Source: Fennellomyces sp. T-0311 (taxonomy: Eukaryota > Mucoromycota > Mucoromycetes > Mucorales > Lichtheimiaceae). From it: 64,000 bases of DNA. The stretch spans positions 186,001 to 250,000 of the forward strand of contig JALLLT010000044.1 in assembly GCA_025266875.1 (NCBI GenBank), written 5' to 3'. The translations under genes were made by a program, and so were the position numbers. Position 1 is the stretch's first letter, and each line of letters begins with the position of its first letter. Below are positions 46,480-57,907 of the stretch, in pieces. The notes beneath the pieces were generated by a model, which was given only the letters and a program-made list of their open reading frames with translations, was not told where the DNA came from and did not search any database.

Positions 46480-48952
46480 CCGTAACCTTACTAACCTTGG
46501 AGCATCCTTGCAGCATCCTTGCAGCATCCTTAGAACATCAACCTTCGAATATATACTCCGCCGTAGCCTTAGCAACCTTGGAGCGACCTTGGAGCGACCT
46601 TGGAACAACCTTGGAACAACCTTGGATCAACTTTGGAACAACCTTGGAGTGACCTTGGAGCGACCTTGGAGCGACCTTGGAACAACCTTGGAACAACCTT
46701 GGAACAACCGTGGATAACCTTGGACCAACCTTGGATCAACCGTGGATAACCTTGGACCAACCTTGGATCAACCTTGGAACAACCTTGGAGCGACCTTGGA
46801 TTAACCTTGGATCAAGCTTGGATCAACCTTGGATCAACCTTGGATCAACCTTGGAACAACCTTGGAACAACCTTGGATCAACCGTGGATAACCTTGGATC
46901 AACCTTGGATCATCCTTGGATCAACCTTGGATCAACCTTGGATCAACCGTGGATAACCTTGGATCAACCTTGGATCAACCTTGGATCAACCTTGGATCAA
47001 CCTTGGATCAACCTTGGATCAACCTTGGATCAACCTTGGATCATCCTTGGATCAACCTTGGAGCGACCTTGGAACAACCTTGGATCAACTTTGGAGCGAC
47101 CTTGGAACAACCTTGGATCAACCTTGGAACAACCTTGGATCAACTTTGGATCAACTTTGGAGCGACCTTGGAGCGACCTTGGATCAACTTTGGAGCGACC
47201 TTGGAACAACCTTGGAACAACTTTGGATCAACCTTGGATCAACCTTGGATCAACCTTGGAGCGACCTTGGATCAACCTTGGAACAACCTTGGAACAACCT
47301 TGGATCAACCTTGGATCAACCTTGGATCAACCTTGGAGCGACCTTGGAACAACCTTGGATCAACCTTGGAACAACCTTGGAACGACCTTGGACCAACCTT
47401 GGCTCAACCGTGGATTACCTTGGACCAACCTTGGATCAACCTTGGATCAACCTTGGATCAACCTTGGAACAACCTTGGATCAACTTTGGAGCGACCTTGG
47501 AGCGACCTTGGATCAAGCTTGGATCAACCTTGGATCAACCTTGGATCAACCTTGGAACAACCTTGGATCAACCGTGGATAACCTTGGATCAACCTTGGAT
47601 CAACCTTGGATCAACCTTGGATCAACCTTGGATCAACCGTGGATAACCTTGGATCAACCTTGGATCAACCTTGGATCAACCTTGGAACAACCGTGGATAA
47701 CCTTGGACCAACCTTGAATCAACCTTGGAACAACCTTGGATAACCTTGGACCAACCTTGGATCAACCTTGGAACAACCTTGGAACGACCTTGGAACGACC
47801 TTGGACCAACCTTGGCTCAACCGTGGATTACCTTGGACCAACCTTGGATCAACCTTGGATCAACCTTGGATCAACCTTGGAACAACCTTGGATCAACTTT
47901 GGAGCGACCTTGGAGCGACCTTGGATCAAGCTTGGATCAACCTTGGATCAACCTTGGATCAACCTTGGATCAACCTTGGATCAACCTTGGAACAACCTTG
48001 GATCAACCGTGGATAACCTTGGATCAACCTTGGATCAACCTTGGATCAACCTTGGATCAACCTTGGATCAACCGTGGATAACCTTGGATCAACCTTGGAT
48101 CAACCTTGGATCAACCTTGGAACAACCGTGGATAACCTTGGACCAACCTTGAATCAACCTTGGAACAACCTTGGATAACCTTGGACCAACCTTGGATCAA
48201 CCTTGGAACAACCTTGGAACGACCTTGGAACGACCTTGGACCAACCTTGGCTCAACCTTGGATTACCTTGGACCAACCTTGGATCAACCTTGGATCAACC
48301 TTGGAGCGACCTTGGAGCGACCTTGGAACAACCTTGGAACAACCTTGGACCAACCTTGGATCAACCTTGGATCAACCTTGGAACAACTTTGGATCAACTT
48401 TGGAGCGACCTTGGAGCGACCTTGGAACAACCTTGGAACAACCTTGGAACAACCTTGGAACAACCTTGGAGCGACCTTGGATCAACCTTGGATCAACCTT
48501 GGAACAACTTTGGATCAACTTTGGAGCGACCTTGGACCAACCTTGGATCAACCTTGGATCAACCTTGGAACAACTTTGGATCAACTTTGGAGCGACCTTG
48601 GAGCGACCTTGGAACAACCTTGGAACAACCTTGGAACAACCTTGGAACAACCTTGGAGCGACCTTGGACCAACCTTGGATCAACCTTGGATCAACCTTGG
48701 AACAACCTTGGATCAACTTTGGAGCGACCTTGGAGCGACTTTGAAACAACCTTGGATCAACTTTGGAGCGACCTTGGAACAACCTTGGATCAACCTTGGA
48801 TCAACCTTGGATCAACCTTGGATCAACCTTGGATCAACCTTGGATCAACCTTGGAACAACCTTGGAACAACCTTGGAACAACCTTGGAATAAATACTCCG
48901 CCGTAGCCTTAGCAACCTTGGAACAACCTTGGAACAACCTTGGAATATAGAC
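46480..48952 (+). repeat. Large 11-bp minisatellite, open in many frames
   Basis: Roughly 200 tandem units of consensus CCTTGGATCAA with variants CCTTGGAACAA, CCTTGGAGCGA and a 10-bp CCGTGGATAA form. Because 11 is not a multiple of 3, each frame reads the same 11-residue peptide, LDQPWINLGST and relatives. Plus-strand frames run up to 346 residues and one minus-strand frame 136. Higher-order structure is present: GGCTCAACC blocks recur at 47401, 47814 and 48249. The CTCCGCCGTAGCC block marks both ends. I regard the open frames as a product of the repeat rather than a proven gene. Confidence 0.9.
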
Positions 48953-49167
48953 TCAGCTTTGTCCGTTTCTGGTGAAAATGTACTCCTTGCAACCTTTCCT
49001 TTTGCAATCGGACAAAGCGCTTTGAATCATTACTGTGGACGTGAGTTGAACAAGGAAACAGTAAGTACTGTGAGAATCAGGTATGCCTTCATTTTAGTAG
49101 CAAGTTCGTTTCTATTTATTCTTTTGAGAGACACTGGTAACTGTATATCCGTACCGGAAAGCTGATA

Positions 49168-50965
49168 CAGCATTTCCATAAAGTAATATCGCTTCCCAAA
49201 GAAACCAATGTCGCTATACGATGAAAATTTAACATCACGTGAAATTAGTCTTGTGGCCAGAACAGCATGTATGCTTAGAAATCAACACTAACGAACTCTT
49301 GGCAACTTACTGCTTATCTGACATACATCTGTCACCTATGTACCTAATCACCTTTTCTGTTTTGCTTTTACTCTTTTTTTCAGCTTCTTCAATTTTTGTG
49401 TACTTACCCTGGATAGTTAATAGGAAATAACCGATATGATGCATGTTAGATCACTTCCATATTTCGACACTTCTCTCAAATTTTCGGCAAGTGCCTAGTA
49501 AAGCCCTCTTAGTTACTCGATCTTACTTTGAGGCATCCTTGCTTAATTCTAGTTATTAAAGTTTCCCGTGTCAAAAGCCGCCCACGCCTAACATGACTTT
49601 TGCCACTGACCATAAATTCTCAATCGGATTAAGTTCCGCAGAATATGCCGGTAAGTAAGCACATCGATATCCTCGCTATTCGATGTACTTTGCTATATCG
49701 CTGTTTATATGTATGTGCGCATTATCCGTGACGATATAGTAATTTTTATATTTCTCATACCTATCCATCTCATCCATTGTCCCTTTCAAGAACTGAAATA
49801 GTGACCCGTTATAGTACCGGTGCTTATGTAGTCTTCACCATTAGCCTTCCGTCTCTTGATCGCCTTTGGAACTCTCATACTAACATTGACCAGGCCAGAA
49901 AAAGAAATGGCGCCTAATATGGTCGTTGTTTCAGCTCTCGTTTTAGGCGACTTGACAGTTGCACGAGTACCTCTTTTAGACCAACCTCTAGAGCGTCTCA
50001 AATTAACATGAAAGGCAGACTCATCAAGGAATACCCAGTTTGTCTCAGGGTCCATGTTAGTTTTTCCCCACTGACGAGCCCAGTCATAGCGTTATTTGAT
50101 CTTCTCAGGGCTATTCCTTTCTTCAGAGTGGAAATCTGCTTACTTCAGAGAAAGATTGCACTTGGTTGTCATAGAGTGGTAAACAGCACTGCGAGAAACT
50201 TGAAAGTCAACGAACTTTTTTTGTAAGTGCTCAATAATTTCAACAACAATGCGATGTGCATCTGTATCGACGAAAGCTTCAATAACTTTCTGTTGCTCTT
50301 CTGTCAGAATAGGTTAACGGCCTGGCTTTTTGAGAGACTCAAAGAAACTGTCTCCACGTTTACCATACTTTTCAACCCATCTCTGTCAAGTGCGAATACT
50401 GATTCCTAATTGTTTGGCTGCAGCATATGCACTCAAACACTTCTCTATCTTTCTCTTAAAGAATCTCTCCTTATCCTTGATAGTATACCGAGTATAATCG
50501 CGCTTTTCAGTTGCTTCCCTCATATAAACGTCTTCATCCCTTGGCCTATCTATCTACATTCAACGACGACGGGCTCGCTGTCGAAAAGACTCTCAAGCTA
50601 TATTTGGAAGGTTTCCAGATAGCTGGTGTGCGAGGCAACTGTTTCAACTGCAAAACGTTCTTCATCAGCAACATAATACATGGGCTCCGGGTTGCCGGCC
50701 TCATCAACGACATTGGTATGCCCATCTTAAAAGAGAAATGTAAAATTTCGGGTACGCATGTTATAAATTGTAGTGAAAGTAAAAAAAGTGGTACGGAGGT
50801 TGCTATTACGCCTTTTTATATAGTTCCAAGTGTCGAGGGTTTGTAAGTGATTTCTAAGCATGCATGCTGTTCTAGCCACAAGACCAATTTCACGTGCATG
50901 TTTAATTTTCATTGAATAGCGGCATTGATCTCTTCGGGCAGCGACATTACTTTTTGGAAATACTT
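49168..50965 (-). mobile_element. Tc1/mariner-type element, right copy, inactivated
   Basis: Inverted duplicate of the element at 41465-43262, with TA at 49166-49167 and at the outer end. The long terminal repeats and internal sequence are the same. Confidence 0.75.
49570..50523 (-). pseudogene. Tc1/IS630-type transposase pseudogene, right copy
   Basis: Mirror of the pseudogene at 41907-42860, with the same stops and frameshift. The frame 50055-49786 (WVFLDESAFHVNLRR onward) is identical in translation to 42375-42644. The shared lesions mean the element died before the inverted repeat formed, or that the arms have been homogenised since. Confidence 0.8.
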
Positions 50966-50970
50966 TATGT

Positions 50971-51664
50971 TCTTCGGCTCCTTTATCTATAAGGCAAGAT
51001 GATATGAAATTCGGCAATAACGTGGGCCGTAGGCTTATTAGACAAAGAATTTGCCTTCTCCCTCCGGAACTCATCAACAGTATAAATAGAGAGCAGTTTT
51101 TCTCAATAAAACATTTGAGGTAAGAGCGAAGTAGCGAGTATCGAAAAAGGGACAATAGAAGTCAAGGAGACTCAGAAAAACCGTAGTTTATTGATGAAGA
51201 GTTCGCTCTATTTATATTAAATGCTTATTATGGATGGGACTTCCTAGTACCGATGTTATCCAAGGTCATATCATGACTATACCTGTATACCCATTAGGGA
51301 TGCCATGTTTGGGGTGTTATTGAGAAACGAGTGATGTCTATCGTTATGGAGCCGGTCCATAACGGATAATGATAAGCTAAGTGATAGCTGTTGACACGCG
51401 TTCATGATAACGTCTTTGACAATATGCTAAATATAGAAGATATGTATATATGAGTGAGTTTTACCTTGAAAGAAAGTGAGAGATAACTGTTCCGAGATAC
51501 TGGTGAGTGGTTATGTTCATATATATTGGATACAATAGCATTATTTTATTTTGACGTCGTCATTTTGAAAGCCTTCTTCAATTCAGCGATACCACAATAA
51601 ACACGCAATTAATTTTGAAAAAGTGTTGAGGGTTATAAACACTCTTATAACATCAAACACTACA
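50971..51664. repeat. LTR-like fragments and unique flank
   Basis: At about 51079-51113 the plus strand reads TATAAATAGAGAGCAG then CTCAATAAAACA, closely matching the reverse strand of 45430-45470. At 51583-51594 it ends GCGATACCACA, the terminus found at 45391 and 40922. These look like pieces of one LTR family, rearranged. No gene was recognised. Confidence 0.4.
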
Positions 51665-51838
51665 ATGAACCGTCTTTCGCTGCCACTTGAAATTGTTCTG
51701 TTGTATAGCAGCCTTATAACCGACAGCATTACCCACTGTGCTTTGAAAAATGCTTACCGAACCAATTTGGTTTTTGATAGCTGTTCAAATAGTACGTATG
51801 CACGATTGTTACCTTTTACAGCAAGAATATCTTGGTAA
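51665..51838 (+). pseudogene. Truncated F-box fragment, family 2
   Basis: A 57-residue frame starts MNRLSLPLEIVLLYSSLI and continues CALKNAYRTN. It resembles an F-box start and the openings of the intact genes at 54204 (MNPILLPLEVVV) and 56415 (MTRFPTMLPLEIV). It ends after the F-box with no LRRs and no matching second exon before the next gene at 52116. It is probably a broken copy at the right edge of the transposon nest. Confidence 0.4.
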
Positions 51839-52115
51839 CAACGGTAATACGTTTTTGTGCTTTTGGTTTGAACGATTTATAAAAAGTTATATAACGCACT
51901 TACTGCTGTCTCCTTCTATTATAGTCTCTTCGACTTGTACTAAAGTCCGTATTACAAAGAAAATATAAGTACCGTTGTTACTGGTCACTTTATAAAAGTC
52001 GAAAGCATACCTTATCATTCGGGAAGCAGCTATGAAAATGGAACAATAGACAGTCCGCTGCCAAAAATAGATAAATAAGGTTCTTCCTTCTTACCTCCTT
52101 TCCAAAAGCATCACC

Positions 52116-53734
52116 ATGTCCCGCTTCCCAACATCACTACCTCCGGAAATGGTTGTCAAGATAGTACTTTACCTTGAACAAGGTGACTGTATCGAGTGTA
52201 TGTGTGTCTGTCGGCAATGGTATTTAGAGATACCACGGTATACCGCAGGTCTATGGACGTCATTGTCTGCCTCCCCAAGGACATGGAGTAAGCTAAACAA
52301 CTGCATTGGTCCGTATACACAAAATGTGTCTTTAGATGGTATCGGCAATCCCACTCGTATCCTAAACACTATCAAAGAAAAACGCTGTGCTATCAAGAGA
52401 CTTGGTCAGTATCCACCGTATATAAACATCGATAATCTTCAAATACTGATATAATTGAATCCATAACAGTAGTTCATCGCTGTATTATGACGAATCATTT
52501 TGCTGCAGTTCTTCAGTACAGCACCACATTGAAGAAACTGGAGATTGAATGTTGTCCTATCAATTTATCCGTACCCAAGCTATTGGATCACCTCCCATAT
52601 TTGACGCACTTGTCGTTGTGGATAGATCGCAACCATGTGCACCAAACGGGGCTCATATCTGAGCTTGAAATGAATGGCGGTGACACTGAAAGCAACTGCA
52701 CCAACCTGCTTGTCTACCTACGATTGGCGGGTTCAATGTACTTTGCCAGGCATATACTTCCCATTCTGCGTCACTGTCCAAAACTGAAGACATTAGTCGT
52801 ACCGCAGCGTCACTTTTACGAGCAATTTACGTTTGATTCCGACTTGGATTGGACTTTTCAACAATGTCCCGACTTATGCCACTTTATGTGCAGTTGGTCC
52901 AGTGCATCAGGCTGGGAAAGCGCTTACCAGGCAAGGTTGTTTGACGACATTGATTGCGTATCTGATAGTGGTATACAATCATTTGCATATGGAGGATCGC
53001 TTCTAGCTGCATCTAGTACTATCCTTTTATTGGGCAAAGCACAAACTACACTCAAATACTTGCGAATTGAGCAAGGGCGTGAGGAATCAGGTCTCGTAAT
53101 TCCATTTGGCTTGCATGTTGGGTTAGACCCCCTGTTTCAACTGAGATTTCCTCGATTGGAACGTCTAAGACTTGGAAATGTGGATATACCACCAGCCGCT
53201 TAAAATGAGTTTTTGACTGGGCTGCAAGATATCCGAGACATAACACTAACGTTTACGCCCATCTCCGTCACAGCACTGTTGGTGCTCTCCAGGCTTCGAT
53301 CACTGAAGGAACTTGTTTTGTCCTTGCCGTCGGCATTTGGTAGTGTCACTGCCGAAACGCTTTTGGAGCTGGCAGAAAATTTTGCAGCTCCAGATAGTTG
53401 TCTTGAACATTTGCAGCTCGAGAACTTCCAAGAACTGAATGATCAAGTGCTTATACGCCTGGCTAACATCAGACAGCTTTCTCAGCTTGTAGTCGTCTTC
53501 AGTGGATTTATTACCTTGTCTAGTGCAGAGTACTTCTGCTCTAGCAACCACGGAAAGTTTAAAAGTCTCAGAGTGAAACAATGTACACATATCGCGAATG
53601 GTACTTGGATTTGGGAGTCCGGAAGTTTAGTCTGCCAGCCTGATAATAACACAGCTCTTTACTCTCTCTACCAAAGCACTCTTCACCCCTTTCCCCAGAT
53701 TTCCCCCTCCTTTTTGCAGCGGCCTAACGAATAA
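52116..53734 (+). pseudogene. F-box/LRR family 2, copy D, with in-frame stop at an invariant Trp
   Basis: Exon 1 is 52116-52404, the intron is 52405-52469 (GTCAGT...ACAG) and exon 2 is 52470-53734. The F-box (MSRFPTSLPPEMVVKIVLYL...VCRQWYLEIP) and LRRs are intact up to IPPAA, where TAA (53201-53203) interrupts. The same frame then continues with EFLTGLQDIRDITL and further LRRs to 53734. At this position the sister genes have TGG for a conserved Trp (LQW, AEW, DEW, DSW before the G-x-x-D/N block). No other lesion is visible, so inactivation looks recent. Alternatives are a truncated 341-residue product, stop-codon readthrough, or a sequencing error. Closest to copy F. Confidence 0.75.
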
Positions 53735-54203
53735 ACTACGCTTAAAAGATATGATGGGTGCTACTGCTGTCTCAAAATAAAAATCAGACAATCTCGTACC
53801 GTTTGGACATCCAGTTTCGATCTTTCTTCCTTTTCGATCTTTCTGAGTCAAGTACATATGCTTTTTTTCGATTCGAATTTTTGTTACGCATGGCTCTTGT
53901 TGTTTTAATCAGTGATCGTGCCAATACTTACTGATGGATAGTTATAATCCGACGGATATAGTAAATTATACTAGAGCAAAAACATGCACTCTGGGTACAA
54001 GATGAAAGAGGATCGAGCTAAAAGATCGCATAGTAGATGCTATTGAATAAGTATCCTCTTTACTTTACTGGTATGTACTTGATCTTAAGCAGGTAAACTT
54101 CAGTGACGACAAATGACGTATCACGAAAACTGCGTAACCATTGAGTATATTTAGAGTGGATGCCAAAAATTTGTATTTTATACTTTTTTCCCAACAAGCT
54201 GCA
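53735..54203. other. Intergenic spacer, second F-box array
   Basis: Spacer between copies D and E. A TTTCGATCTTTC-like duplicate lies near 53817-53842. No gene was recognised. Confidence 0.4.
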
Positions 54204-55911
54204 ATGAATCCTATTTTGCTACCACTCGAGGTTGTTGTCAACATTGTTTCGAGACTCAACCAACTAGACTGTGTAAGGTGCATGCGCGTCAACCGTCAGT
54301 GGTATGATACCATACCACTGTGCGCAACCACTATATGGAAGAAGATTTACGTATGCGAAAGAAGATGGAAGAGGACCAACTGTCGTATGCTACGATGCAT
54401 TGGATCACATACAGAAAACGTGTTCATATATCAGATGAATGTAGCGGCTATTTTGAACAAGCTCCAGGCTTACCATTGTTCCAACATTATGCGACTAAGT
54501 AAATCTGCTAGTATACAATCTTTTTTTTTTCTGCGCAATACTGATCATCGGACGTTGTTAATCTTCAGTTATTCATGAAACGCGACCACAGCCCAATCTA
54601 TATTCTTACCACGTTGAAGACTCCACAATTATGTCGTCAGTATTAATGTTTAGCAGTACGCTGAAGGAGTTATGCATCGCCCGGCATGTGTCAAGCCTAG
54701 AAGTCCTGCCGTTGCTGACTAATCTTCCAAATCTCTCCCACCTCACATTGCTCAACGGTACCACATACCTGTCATCACTGTCACAATATACGGACACTGT
54801 CTTCGATAAGCTCGTCTACTTGCGCTTGGGAATAGTATGTGACTTTGACACCGACATCATTCCGTTGCTGCGCCGTTGTCCAAACATAAATGCCTTGCTC
54901 ATACATCCGCGACAAGTTGTACGCTCAAACACCGACGTTGTGGGTCCAAAAGACTTTGACATCTTATCACAGCTATGTCCAAAAATATGCTATTTTGGAT
55001 GGAATCCTTTTACTTTCCGTTCGCTAAAATACTATCAGGGTATTCCAGCATTCGCAGACTACCACCACCATCACCAAGGAATCAAAATGTTTGAATTCAT
55101 TGGAGTAGGGCCAGGAAGAGACGACCATGGTATTTTTACCCGAATGATGCCTGTTATTGTACGAGCGCAGGATTCTCTGGAGCACCTAAAACTTTACTTT
55201 GATCCGTTTCGTAATGCTCTCTTTCCAGCTGGAGAACTATCACATCATCGTTTTTCACAGCTGAAGAGTCTTTCACTTGGTGGTATTCGTATGACAGCCG
55301 ACGAATGGGGCGTGTTCTTTAAGGGACTCGACAACATCCTGTTCTTGGAAATTCATATCCATAGCAATGATTATCATCTCGGTGCTTTTATCATAGAAAA
55401 ACTCGAATGCTTAACGCGTCTTAAGCGGTTGCGATTGGTTTGGAGCTACTTTACTCACGCAAGGCTTCCGGCACTAAACAATGTTCATCTGCTCACCAAC
55501 TGTGGCCAGCTTCAATGCTTGGAGTTAAAACGCGTGCCTCTCTCGCCTCGCGGACTACTGGACTTGTGCAAAATAACGTCTTTGAAGAAACTCGACCTGT
55601 TGCTTTATCGGGGAGATGAAATCAGCTACAAATGGCTATGGCCATTTGCACAGGATCTCAAGAATATACATGACTTGGAGTATCTGACTCTCAACAACTT
55701 TCTCTTCTTGAATACCGGCGTTGTGGTTCATCTTACCAAACTCGAGAACTTGATTCAGGTTACAATATGCTACTGCGGCCCTGCTTACGAGTCCCGTGTG
55801 GAAGGGCTTATTCGTTATTGCAGCAAGATCAAGAGAATCAGGGCGGACTGCTGTGACCATTCAAATTCATCAGTCAGTGCTAGTTACACTGTTTGGAACG
55901 CCATAGAGTAA
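54204..55911 (+). CDS. F-box/LRR protein, family 2, copy E
   Basis: Exon 1 is 54204-54498, the intron is 54499-54568 (GTAAAT...TTCAG, 70 nt) and exon 2 is 54569-55911, giving 545 residues. The F-box is at about residues 3-47 (ILLPLEVVVNIVSRLNQLDCVRCMRV, RQWYDTIP). LRR landmarks are LPNLSHLTLLN, KLVYLRLGIV, LRRCPNINALLIHP, FSQLKSLSLGGIRM and LQCLELKRVPLSPRGLLDLC. The diagnostic Trp is kept (ADEWGVFFKGLDNI). A His-rich stretch (DYHHHHQG) is particular to this copy. It has the most diverged F-box of the array and is more like copy A in its KEL-C-I-x-x opening of exon 2 (TLKELCIARH versus TLKELCIVSQ). Confidence 0.83.
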
Positions 55912-56414
55912 CTACCTCTAAAGTAGCTTGTCGTTTTCCCCCTAATATCACTATTGAATATATCATTTATATTCTTTTCCAGTGTTCGCTGTTGCGGAGG
56001 GTTACCGGTTGTCAGTGTACAGTAGGGTTCTGGAAATCATTCGCCACAGATTTCCTCATCAGTTTGCAGCTTTTTGGGAAAAAGATCATGTGAAAATGGC
56101 TTATACACTGATAAGTTCGTGGTTTCGATTGTGACGTTTTCTTTTGAAATGCCTATAATAGTGTTGAGCGAACGGATAAGGCTTCATAATGAAACTCAAT
56201 TGTATCCAGAGGATCTTTTGTTTCTCTAATCACACATCTTGCTTTTCGTTGAAGAACGTATTGATTAAAAAGTTCAAGCAACTGAGCTTTATGTACCGAG
56301 ACAATTCTCGCAGCGAACTTGGGAAATACTGATAAAAACAAACGTCATCATCTGTACTTCACTATTTAGAGCTGCTTACATATGCCTAAACCTTCCCTTT
56401 AAACTCCTTTCCCA
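55912..56414. other. Intergenic spacer, second F-box array
   Basis: 3' flank of copy E and upstream region of copy F, with a pyrimidine-rich stretch (CCTTCCCTTTAAACTCCTTTCCC) just before the ATG. No gene was recognised. Confidence 0.4.
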
Positions 56415-57907
56415 ATGACTCGCTTCCCAACCATGCTGCCGCTTGAAATTGTCTCCAATATTTTTTCTCGCCTTGATCAAGATGATTGTATTGAGTGCAT
56501 GTTTGTTTGCCGCCAATGGTATTCAGAGGTGCCATTGTATGGCACCGATCTATGGAAGTCGTTTGATGCTTCGTCCAAGTCCCGTAACAATGACTGTACA
56601 ATACGCCTTCTCGGTCCACATACGCAAAGAGTGTCACTCCGTGGTATAGACGATCCCAGCCTGATTTTGAATAAGCTCAAGGAGAGGAACTGCAGTATCA
56701 AAATATTTGGTTAGTAATTTGCCATGTAATCTTGAATAAATGCACTAACCTATCATATCAAGAAATTTCGGATTTCCCAATTCGTTTTGCTCCTGTCACC
56801 AATCTTTTTTCCGCAATCATCCAATATCACTGCACACTGAAGGAGCTAGCTATCCAGGATTGCCCGCAAAACTTACCCATACCAAAGTTACTGAAGCGGC
56901 TTCCAAATCTCACGCATCTTTCGCTGTGGTTCGAGGGTGCACTTTTGCAAGAGGTCTTGTCTGATGAACAAATCTTGGGAACCGATACCTGTCAAAGTAA
57001 CCTTACCGACCTAAAATTGAATGGCACTGTTCTTGACTTGGACAACCATATTATTTCCACTTTACGCTGTTGTCCCAAACTAAAGATGCTGGTGTTTTTC
57101 CAGGCTGTTGCCTTGCTCAGACCATTGCTTGCATCTGATTTGGTTCAGATATTTCAGTTATGTCCAGAAATACGCTATTTCAGCTGCTGTGATTCACTTG
57201 AATGGAAGTCTGAGATTATGCTTTGTGATCCTTGCAATGACGGTATGCACCACGGTATACACGGGTTCGAATTTGGTGGAGCACTTCAAGACTTACATGA
57301 TATCATTACCGTGTTGGTCAAATCCGAACGCACTCTCAAATATCTACGTCTTGTCAACAGACCATTTCTATCTTCCAGGGACGATGGGTTGGAAAATCTG
57401 TTTCGTTTACGTTTCTCTCAGTTGAAACACTTGCAACTTGTTCGAGTGCTTGTACCGCCAGATAGTTGGACCACGTTTTTGGCAGGGCTACAAGATGTTC
57501 AGTATGTGTCCCTAGTGAGTACACCCATCACAGATAGGGCACTCTTGGAGTTGTCCAGATTTCGATCGTTAAAGGAGCTTGTGATACGGCCTAAGAGATC
57601 TTCTGACGTCAGTATGGAGTCACTTTTGGATTTTGCTGACAACCTTGGAATCATGAATATCTGTCTTGATCGCTTGGAACTCACGAGGTTTAACTATTTG
57701 AACGATCAAATTCTTATACGTCTTGCTGGCGTCAAAAGGCTGTCCCAGCTCTTGGTATCCTTCAATGACCTCATCACCATGTCTGGTGTGGAACATTTTT
57801 GCTCTAAGTCCAAAGGAAAATCGAAAAAACTTACAATATTTTCTTGCATTAATATTGAGGATGGTACCTGGATTTCACAATCTGAAAGTTTACATCGATA
57901 TGAGTAG
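56415..57907 (+). CDS. F-box/LRR protein, family 2, copy F
   Basis: Exon 1 is 56415-56709, the intron is 56710-56762 (GTTAGT...TCAAG, 53 nt) and exon 2 is 56763-57907, giving 479 residues, the shortest intact copy. The F-box is at about residues 4-48 (FPTMLPLEIVSNIFSRLDQDDCIECMFVC, RQWYSEVP). LRR landmarks are LPNLTHLSLWFEG, LKYLRLVN and LQLVRVLVPPDSW. It is the closest relative of broken copy D: both share LDHLPYLTHLSLWID/LKRLPNLTHLSLWFE, DQVLIRLANIRQLSQL/DQILIRLAGVKRLSQL and the C-terminal GTWI. It is therefore the natural reference for judging the stop in copy D. It ends the second array. Confidence 0.84.

Larger units (their letters stand above)
48868..50970 (-). repeat. Right arm of 2.1-kb inverted repeat
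   Basis: This is the mirror of 41460-43562. Its inner edge contains the coding-like fragment 48929-49165 (plus: ALSVSGENVLLATFPFAIGQ), identical in translation to the minus-strand fragment of the left arm. That fragment has possible donor sites (GTGAGT, GTAAGT) and may be an exon of an unrecognised gene cut by the Tc1-like insertion. The outer edge ends abruptly at 50970 against sequence not shared with the left side. Confidence 0.9.

Noticed and set aside
46677..47717. 346-residue open frame and several other long frames within the minisatellite
   Set aside because: All forward frames are open because the 11-bp unit contains no stop and cycles through the frames. No codon bias, start context or domain favours one frame, so I annotate a repeat rather than a gene.
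43477..48952. CRISPR-like array
   Set aside because: The units are contiguous 11-bp tandem repeats without unique spacers, in a eukaryotic setting.
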